Part shown: piece after piece, positions 16,522 to 21,029 of the stretch | Layout: every line of letters starts with the position of its first letter | Numbering within the stretch: the first letter of the stretch is position 1 | NCBI GenBank assembly: GCA_900546145.1 | Contig: URBN01000033.1 | Coordinates: 1 to 21,029 of the forward strand | Length of the DNA: 21,029 nucleotides | Direction of reading: 5' to 3' | DNA from: an uncultured Desulfovibrio sp. | Lineage (GTDB): Bacteria > Desulfobacterota > Desulfovibrionia > Desulfovibrionales > Desulfovibrionaceae | Translations under genes and position numbers: made by a program | The notes under the pieces: generated by a model | The model's input: only the letters and a program-made list of their open reading frames with translations | The model's database searches: none | What the model was told of the DNA's origin: nothing

Positions 16522-16892
16522 CGGAAAAGAGCTTCCGCACTGCGTCTGAGAACCGACTTGGCAGAAGAGAAAACCGCATACCGGGCAGGCAAAGGCGGTT
16601 CCCTAGGAAATATCCGAGACAGGAAATGGCTCAAAACAGCAGGGAAGCAGACCTCTCAGCGATTTTAGGCCGAAGTCATCTGGGCTGTACGCCTTCTTCC
16701 TCTCTGCTGCAGTATCGGGAAAGACGGAACCATAAAAGTGAAAAACTTGTCCAAGTTACGAAAAATCCTGTCAGAGAGAAAATAGCGGAAGAGCCAGCAG
16801 AAAGTCTGGCCAGACACCAAAACTGTCAGTTCAGAGAAAACGTAAGAGGTACAAATTTCAAAGGCAGCCAGCTCTTAAAACTCCTGCAAGCA
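16522..16892. other. Gene-free stretch after frdB
   Basis: About 370 bases with no gene I can support. Two plus-strand frames cross it. One (16626-17000) ends inside the antisense of tRNA-Leu, as spurious frames do, and neither has a good ribosome binding site or a recognisable protein. A possible long-range stem pairs CAGCAG-GGAAG (16637-16647) with CTTCC-TCT-CTGCTG (16696-16709). A conserved RNA here cannot be ruled out. Confidence 0.4.
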
Positions 16893-16935
16893 CAAAAAAA
16901 AAAGAAGTCCGCAAAGCTCAACGCTTTACGGACTT
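16893..16935 (-). terminator. Terminator of tRNA-Leu
   Basis: On the minus strand the stem AAGTCCGTAAAGC/GCTTTGCGGACTT, a 13-bp stem with one G-T pair and a 5-base loop, runs into a T-rich tract of about ten bases. It starts 11 bases past the tRNA 3' end. Confidence 0.88.
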
Positions 16936-16946
16936 TTCATTTCATT

Positions 16947-17033
16947 TGGTGCCGAAGGGGAGACTCGAACTCCCATGCCGTTGCCAGCACTAGACCCTGA
17001 ACCTAGCGTGTCTACCAATTCCACCACTTCGGC
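16947..17033 (-). tRNA. tRNA-Leu, anticodon CAG
   Basis: An 87-base tRNA with a 7-bp acceptor stem (GCCGAAG/CTTCGGC) and an encoded CCA end. The anticodon arm CTAGG-TTCAGGG-TCTAG gives anticodon CAG, which reads CUG leucine codons. A long variable arm, expected for the leucine class, follows the anticodon arm, and GTTCGAG lies in the T loop. It is transcribed alone, with its own promoter and terminator. No integrase or duplicated tRNA end is seen beside it. Confidence 0.96.
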
Positions 17034-17046
17034 TTTGCTGTGAATG

Positions 17047-17075
17047 CTTGTACGCTCAAGTTCCTTTCTATGCAA
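17047..17075 (-). promoter_or_regulatory. Putative promoter of tRNA-Leu
   Basis: Minus-strand TTGCAT (17070-17075), 17 bases, then TACAAG (17047-17052), 13 bases before the mature tRNA 5' end. The spacing is ideal, and each box matches the consensus at four or five of six positions. Confidence 0.55.
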
Positions 17076-17211
17076 GTCTTTTTTTTATTTTTTTGGAAAC
17101 ATCTGAAGTCCGGCTTACGGACGTTCCCCTTGATATTTGCCGAAACAGGCCCTTCGCTATATAGCTTCACCACCGCTCACCCCACGCGGATGCCTTCTTC
17201 AGGGAGCATAT

Positions 17212-17739
17212 ATGGATAACGACCTCACCTATTACAAATCTCTTTGGGAAAAACGGTTTCCGTCTCCCCGTACTGTCACCTTTGCGGACGGCGTTCTGGT
17301 CAACGAATACTGTCCCGACTGCCGTTTCTGCTGCGGCCCGCAGAAGGAAGAGAAACCTTTCCCCATGGCCCTGCTCGACAGCCAGATCTCTGACCGGACA
17401 CCGGATAACTTCTTCCTTCTGGATAACCATACCGCAGCTCTTGGCCACAGAGGATGCAAAGCACTGACTCCTTCCGGATGTCGTCTTGAAAGGAAACTCA
17501 GGCCTGTTGCCTGCAACATCTTTCCCATTGTTCTGGTGAACAGCAGACTCTACCTTTACAAGGTCTGCCCGGCATCCCTTTTCCTTCCCGGAGAACTATT
17601 CCAAAAAATAGCAGGCGAAGTTGGCCGAATGCTGAACGAACTTTCCGCGCGTGACGTGCAGAGAATTTCCATAACCAGGGATCCCTCTGACCTTGTCTCC
17701 AAGTATGAAGCTTTGGGAATCTCCGTCTGTGGTAAATAA
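17212..17739 (+). CDS. YkgJ-family cysteine-cluster protein
   Basis: Small protein of 175 residues from the ATG at 17212, which has AGGGAG six bases upstream. An in-frame ATG at 17137 lacks such a site and would add an unrelated stretch. The CxxCxxCC motif at 34-41 (CPDCRFCC) plus Cys82, Cys90, Cys101 (RPVACNIFPI) and Cys119 (KVCP) are the pattern of the YkgJ/UPF0153 family, thought to bind zinc or an iron-sulfur cluster. Its reaction is unknown. It stands alone between tRNA-Leu and grpE, and a TATATA box near 17158 could be its -10. No partner gene suggests a role. Confidence 0.82.
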   Translation: MDNDLTYYKSLWEKRFPSPRTVTFADGVLVNEYCPDCRFCCGPQKEEKPFPMALLDSQISDRTPDNFFLLDNHTAALGHRGCKALTPSGCRLERKLRPVACNIFPIVLVNSRLYLYKVCPASLFLPGELFQKIAGEVGRMLNELSARDVQRISITRDPSDLVSKYEALGISVCGK

Positions 17740-17980
17740 CCTTTCTACAGGAAAGAAACTTCTCTGCTGGAATCAGAGTCCGCTCTGAAAACAGCTTAGC
17801 AGTGCAGCTCTGTACCTCTGCTTTTGATAGGGCTGGGCAGGCTGCGAGTCTGATGCTTCGGACTGGAGCAGATCTTCTCTTCGTCTTGACAGAAGCCGCT
17901 CCGGACTTATTTTCTGTGAAGATAGCTGATAAGCCCCCCAGCGGCGTAAGGCCGAAATTATTTATTATGGAGGCAGGGCT
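17740..17980 (+). promoter_or_regulatory. grpE upstream region with putative promoter
   Basis: These 241 gene-free bases hold two small hairpins, TCAGAG-TCCG-CTCTGA (17773-17788) and AGTCTGA-TGCT-TCGGACT (17847-17864), neither followed by a T-run. A possible promoter is TTGACA (17886-17891), 16 bases, TATTTT (17908-17913), about 68 bases before the start codon. I looked for a CIRCE heat-shock operator (TTAGCACTC-N9-GAGTGCTAA) and did not find one. Confidence 0.4.
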
Positions 17981-18724
17981 ATGAGCCGCCATCGCCATCA
18001 CAGACATAATCCTTTCTCCCCCGATCACGAGTCGAAGGCGGAGAATGAACAGAGAGATACCACCATGGCTGAAGAAACGAAGGAACAGGAAACCATAAAA
18101 AATACTGCCCGAGAGGCTGCAAGGAACAGTCAGAAAAGTCCGGACGAAACCGGGGCTGAAGAATCCGCAAAAGCGCAGTCCGCTTCGTCAGCTGCTGAAA
18201 ACGCAGCCACACCCGAAGGCAACCAGGCGTCAGGGAAATCCGAAGAGAAGGCGTCACCCGAGGAACAGATAGCCCAGCTAAAAGCAGCTCTGAAGGCCGC
18301 CCAGGCCGAAGTGCTTGATGTGCGCATGAGAGCTCAGGCTGAGACAGAAAATTTCAAGAAAAGACTGCAGCGCGAACACGAAGATCATCTCAAGTACGCT
18401 GCAGAAAAGGTTCTTAAGGATCTCATTCCTACTCTCGACAACCTTGAGTTGGCAATTACGTACGGCTCGGACAACGAGGCCTGCCAGGATATGCTCAAGG
18501 GTATCACCATGACCCACAAACTTTTTATCGATGCACTTGGACGCCATGGTCTGCTTCCGGTGGGCAAGGAAGGGGAACCCTTTGACCCGGCGAGGCACGA
18601 GGCTGTCGGCTTCGACAGCAGAGCCGATCTTAAGCCTGACACCGTCGCGCGCGTCCTGCAGAGCGGCTACCAGCTTGAAGGAAGACTGTTGCGTCCCGCC
18701 AAGGTTATGGTGAACCGCGTATAA
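17981..18724 (+). CDS. grpE: Co-chaperone GrpE (nucleotide exchange factor of DnaK)
   Basis: Dimeric exchange factor that releases ADP from DnaK. It has 247 residues. The first 95 or so are charged, low-complexity and rich in Glu, Ala and Ser. A long coiled coil follows (EEQIAQLKAALKAAQAEVLDVRMRAQAETENFKKR), then the four-helix part with LIPTLDNLELAI and the C-terminal wing GEPFDPARHEAVGF and GYQLEGRLLRPAKVMV. The start at 17981 has GGAGG nearby and gives a His/Arg-rich head, MSRHRHHRHN. A second ATG at 18065 (MAEETKEQE) has a weaker site and would give a more usual N-terminus. dnaK and hrcA, common neighbours, are not in the window. An IS-rich stretch follows instead. Confidence 0.95.
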   Translation: MSRHRHHRHNPFSPDHESKAENEQRDTTMAEETKEQETIKNTAREAARNSQKSPDETGAEESAKAQSASSAAENAATPEGNQASGKSEEKASPEEQIAQLKAALKAAQAEVLDVRMRAQAETENFKKRLQREHEDHLKYAAEKVLKDLIPTLDNLELAITYGSDNEACQDMLKGITMTHKLFIDALGRHGLLPVGKEGEPFDPARHEAVGFDSRADLKPDTVARVLQSGYQLEGRLLRPAKVMVNRV

Positions 18725-18747
18725 GTCTTATCATAGCGTTATTAGTT

Positions 18748-18795
18748 AAGGCATCCAGTGTGGAATGCACTCACACTAGACGCCTTTCTCTTTCT
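18748..18795 (+). terminator. Putative grpE terminator
   Basis: AAGGC/GCCTT arms enclose an inner AGTGTG/CACACT stem and are followed by TCTCTTTCT, starting 24 bases after grpE. The two stems are separated by internal loops, so the structure is less tidy than the mla terminator. Confidence 0.6.
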
Positions 18796-19167
18796 CGAGC
18801 CTTGGTGAAAAGGGATGAAGCTCGATGTTGTAGATAGACTCGTTCTTAAATATGCCGCTTGACAGGACTAGAGTAATTCGGAGATAGATGGTACTAGGCA
18901 GAAGCGAAAAGACTACTCTTACCCCTTTGTTCATTTTCATTCTAAGTAATAAGGTTTTGAGATAACATCTTGAAACAGCTCAGCAATTTAATGATCCGTT
19001 TCAGACTAGTATTTCTTGAAAATGGTAGATACGAGTAGGGAGGGGCCCCTTGTCAAACGAAAGTTCTGGTGCCACTCCCAACGAACGAAAATTGCCCCCT
19101 CTGTCCTGGCCCGGCCGGGACAGAGGGGGGCAGAGTTGGCTCAGTTGAGAGTGAGTTTCGTGCGCCC
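18796..19167. other. Gene-free stretch between grpE and IS remnants
   Basis: About 370 bases of mixed composition without a supported gene. Its one clear structure is the GC-rich hairpin at 19095-19129, listed separately. Short frames in it have no ribosome binding site or recognisable protein. I expect non-coding or decayed sequence. Confidence 0.4.
19095..19129. repeat. 12-bp GC-rich inverted repeat
   Basis: Perfect arms CCCCCTCTGTCC (19095-19106) and GGACAGAGGGGG (19118-19129) enclose an 11-base GC-rich loop TGGCCCGGCCG. No T-run follows on either strand. It lies about 40 bases beyond the end of the minus-strand istB remnant, where an element end or a decayed terminator could be. Confidence 0.55.
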
Positions 19168-19437
19168 TTATTCGCGCACCTTCCGGGTAAACTCACGTGT
19201 CCTGCAGCTTTCACCCTAGATGAGCATGGGCCTACAATGGTGGAGCAGCCGATCCAGCAATGCCGTTGCTGCCGCCGCGTTACCGAAGACCGTTCCCCAT
19301 TCTCCTGGCATTTTATTACTGGCCACAATGATGCCTTTCTTTTCGCAGCGTGCCAATATCAGCTCAAAAAGCATCTGTCCCTGTAGCGGTGTGAACGGAG
19401 TGTACCCCAGATCATCGGTAATGAACAGTTTAGGCTT
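19168..19437 (-). pseudogene. istB: 5'-truncated istB of a second IS21 element
   Basis: On the minus strand, from 19437, the frame reads KPKLFITDDLGYTPFTPLQG (Walker B ITDD), then QMLFELILARCEKKGIIVAS, NKMPGEWGTVFGNAAAATAL and LDRLLHHCRPMLI. An amber TAG then interrupts it, followed by GESCRTREFTRKVRE and TAA at 19168-19170. This is the C-terminal half of IstB. The 5' half, including Walker A, is missing: a stop codon directly precedes the first Lys, and unrelated sequence lies upstream. It faces away from the istA at 19661. The residues differ widely from the istB remnant at 68-365, so it is a separate lineage. Confidence 0.82.
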
Positions 19438-19612
19438 TTAACATACCGTATTTTTTCATCAAATGTTCCTGCGTTGTAAGCTTTTCCATCTGCTCCACCA
19501 GCCGGTCACGGAATAGTGTCAGGCGATCGTTTAATGGACCTTCTAGACGACACGTTAATGGACCCACCATAGGTGTTGTGAGTTTGTGTCCGAAAGGGGG
19601 GGCATGGCTCAC
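19430..19612 (-). other. Short minus-strand frame next to the istB remnant
   Basis: A 60-codon frame ending DRLTLFRDRLVEQMEKL, then TTQEHLMKKYGMLKA. Its C-terminal 35 residues look helical and coding-like, but it runs through the IS end repeats, starts among repeat sequence and overlaps the first bases of the truncated istB. I do not recognise it. It is most likely a scrap of a transposon gene or of a host gene cut by the insertion. Confidence 0.25.
19524..19564. repeat. Putative IS21-type terminal repeats
   Basis: TTAATGGACC occurs twice (19531-19540 and 19555-19564), 24 bases apart, just before the istA region. Each copy follows a GTT or GTTT. IS21 ends typically carry such spaced transposase-binding repeats. 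Related GGTCCA/GGGCCA copies in the opposite direction lie at 551-584 beside the first istB remnant. Confidence 0.5.
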
Positions 19613-19660
19613 AAGAACAAAGTATTATCAGCCAGGCACTACTCAAAAGGAGGGATGTCC

Positions 19661-20931
19661 ATGAAGTTGAGCCTGACCCAAATAAGATAAATTCAAGAGT
19701 ACCTGGAGCAGGGGCTGTCCATCAGGAAGATTGCCACACTCTGCCAGGTTGGACGCAACACAGTAAGGAGATACCAAATAAATTCGCATTGTAGTCGAAT
19801 TTTAAGTAAAGAACATTGTTTTTTAAATAATAATATTGATATTATACGCAATACATTCTTTGAATTCAGAATGAATTGTGTAGTCCTTAAGAGGATTCTT
19901 AAAGATAAATATAAAGGGTGATACAACTTAGAATGCTTCAGAGTTTCCGTCGTTCTTTTCGGGAAGAAGAACGTCTGTCCCGACATGCAAAGACTAGGCG
20001 TTTTGAAACGATTCCGGGAGAACAAATGCAGACTGATTTCGGTGAAACTGATATAGTAATTGGAGGAAAGACAGTCAGAATAAAAGTCTTCGTTTCCAAG
20101 ATGTCATATTCCCGTCGGATTTTTGCAAAAGCCTATTTTTCCGAAAAGCTGGACAGCTGGCCTGACGATATTGAATCTTCTTTTATTTTCTTTGGTGGGT
20201 TGCCGAGAACTGTTGTTAGCGACAATCCCAAATCTCTTATCAAAGATCATTATGCTGCAAGGGAAGACAGATTTAATGAAAAATATGAGTTTTTTTGTAA
20301 TTATTATGCAGTAAGACCAATCTGTACGGCAGTCAGAAAGCCAAATTCCAAGGGAAAAGTCGAGTCAGCTGTAAAGTATGTCAAAAATAACGCTCTTAAT
20401 TGTGTAAAATTCAACAACATTATTGAAGTTAATCAGTATCTCGAAAAATGGTGTCCTGAGATAAGTGATATCAGAAAGTTGACAGATCCTGTGATAACCG
20501 GCCCAAAAACTCCCAAAAAACATTGGGATTTTGAGCAAACCCAGATGCGTAAAATTTCACGCCCGCCCATAGCCCAGTTGCGGCATGAGGAACGGATAGT
20601 AGATATAAATGGCCTTCTCCGGGGTGATAACGTCTACTACCGGGTACCTGATGAGCTTACCAGGAAGAGTGCCGGGGCCATCGCAGGCAAAGAATTCATC
20701 ACAGTCGTCTACGGAGGTAAAACCATCATCAGCCTAGATAAGGCTGGGGATTAGCTTACCCCTGCTCTGCAGGGAAAGTCAAACAATTCTAATAGCCAGC
20801 AAGTATTTGAAAAACGATTGGCTGAACTTCGACAGAACAAAGACTGGCAACAGATGCAGAAGACGGAAATTCAACGTTCTCCAGCAGACTACAATGAAAA
20901 TTTTGGCCTTAAGAAGGTGAACCATGCCTGA
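19661..20931 (+). pseudogene. istA: IS21-family transposase istA, interrupted
   Basis: DDE transposase of an IS21 element, nearly full length but broken. From the ATG at 19661 (AAGGAGG seven bases upstream) the frame gives MKLSLTQIR, a TAA at 19688-19690, then a helix-turn-helix segment IQEYLEQGLSIRKIATLCQ and GRNTVRRYQ. It continues through an AT-rich part (IDIIRNTFFEFRMNCVVLKR) to a TGA at 19918-19920. The rest lies one frame over from about 19918: FETIPGEQMQTDFGET, VVSDNPKSL and NSKGKVESAV supply the three acidic catalytic residues. An amber TAG at 20752-20754 is followed by 58 open codons in the same frame to the TGA at 20929-20931, which overlaps the istB start by eight bases as in intact IS21 elements. 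Confidence 0.8.
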
Positions 20932-21029
20932 GATGAGCCCCACTGACGAGCGGCTGATCAGTATGGCTGCCCGCCTGAAACTGACTTATACCAGAGACAA
21001 CCTGGTTCACCTTGCGGAAACCTGTACAA
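20924..21029 (+). CDS. istB: IS21-family istB, 5' end (runs off the window)
   Basis: First 35 codons of the ATPase helper of the istA just upstream: MPEMSPTDERLISMAARLKL, then TYTRDNLVHLAETCT. The ATG overlaps the end of the istA frame by eight bases, the normal arrangement in this family, and AAGAAGG precedes it. The N-terminal helix pattern suits IstB, but the ATP-binding motifs lie beyond the window, so whether the gene is complete cannot be said. Confidence 0.7.
   Translation, partial: MPEMSPTDERLISMAARLKLTYTRDNLVHLAETCT

Noticed and set aside
16626..17000. Plus-strand frame of 124 codons ending CRRGDSNSHAVASTRP
   Set aside because: The end is the translated antisense of tRNA-Leu, a well-known false protein, and the rest has no recognisable domain.
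16947..17075. tRNA-Leu as attachment site of a genomic island
   Set aside because: No integrase gene and no repeated tRNA 3' end were seen nearby.
17740..17980. CIRCE-type heat-shock operator before grpE
   Set aside because: TTAGCAGTGC near 17795 resembles the left arm, but there is no matching right arm.
17498..18028. Minus-strand frame over the YkgJ-type gene and grpE leader
   Set aside because: No family pattern, and the plus frame has the cysteine motif and a good ribosome binding site.

Overview
This window looks like chromosomal DNA of a delta-type sulfate- or sulfite-reducing anaerobe, most like the Desulfovibrionaceae. The assignment is an inference from gene content and order: a malic enzyme, a two-subunit class I fumarase and a single-cytochrome-b fumarate reductase in one cluster, a Mla-type lipid transporter whose permease carries an N-terminal STAS domain, and GC-rich codon use with C or G in the third position. 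I have no database hit behind it.

Layout. 1-700: debris of an IS21-family insertion sequence (a broken istB and repeat/palindrome sequence), then a short degenerate coding-like stretch. 862-1921 (minus): the rplM-rpsI operon with its promoter, a leader with two hairpins and a clean UUCG-loop terminator. 2011-3376 (plus): an HD-domain phosphohydrolase gene with its own promoter. It meets the minus-strand polA tail to tail, the two TAG stop codons sharing one CTAG. 6356-9962 (plus): a four-gene operon for STAS-MlaE permease, MlaF ATPase, MlaD substrate-binding protein and a PqiC-like lipoprotein, closed by a terminator. 10138-16404 (plus): malic enzyme, fumarase alpha and beta, then fumarate reductase C, A and B, preceded by a 15-bp inverted repeat and followed by three tandem hairpins. 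16893-17075 (minus): tRNA-Leu(CAG) with promoter and terminator. 17212-17739 (plus): a cysteine-rich YkgJ-type protein. 17981-18724 (plus): grpE. 18725 to the end: another IS21 graveyard, with an opposite-facing 5'-truncated istB, a nearly complete istA broken by two stop codons and a frameshift, and the start of its istB running off the window.

How the genes work together. The central block is one metabolic module. Malic enzyme links pyruvate to malate, fumarase links malate to fumarate, and the membrane fumarate reductase links fumarate to succinate through menaquinone. The cell could use it for fumarate respiration, fumarate or malate disproportionation, or succinate oxidation. The mla block maintains outer-membrane lipid asymmetry. 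The rest is information processing and stress housekeeping (ribosomal proteins, DNA polymerase I, tRNA-Leu, GrpE).

I did not find a convincing new multi-gene system. The points most worth a second look are the long inverted repeat in front of the malic enzyme gene, the IS21 fragments of at least two different elements on both flanks, the tail-to-tail CTAG stop shared by the HD gene and polA, and the hairpin-rich untranslated stretch after frdB.
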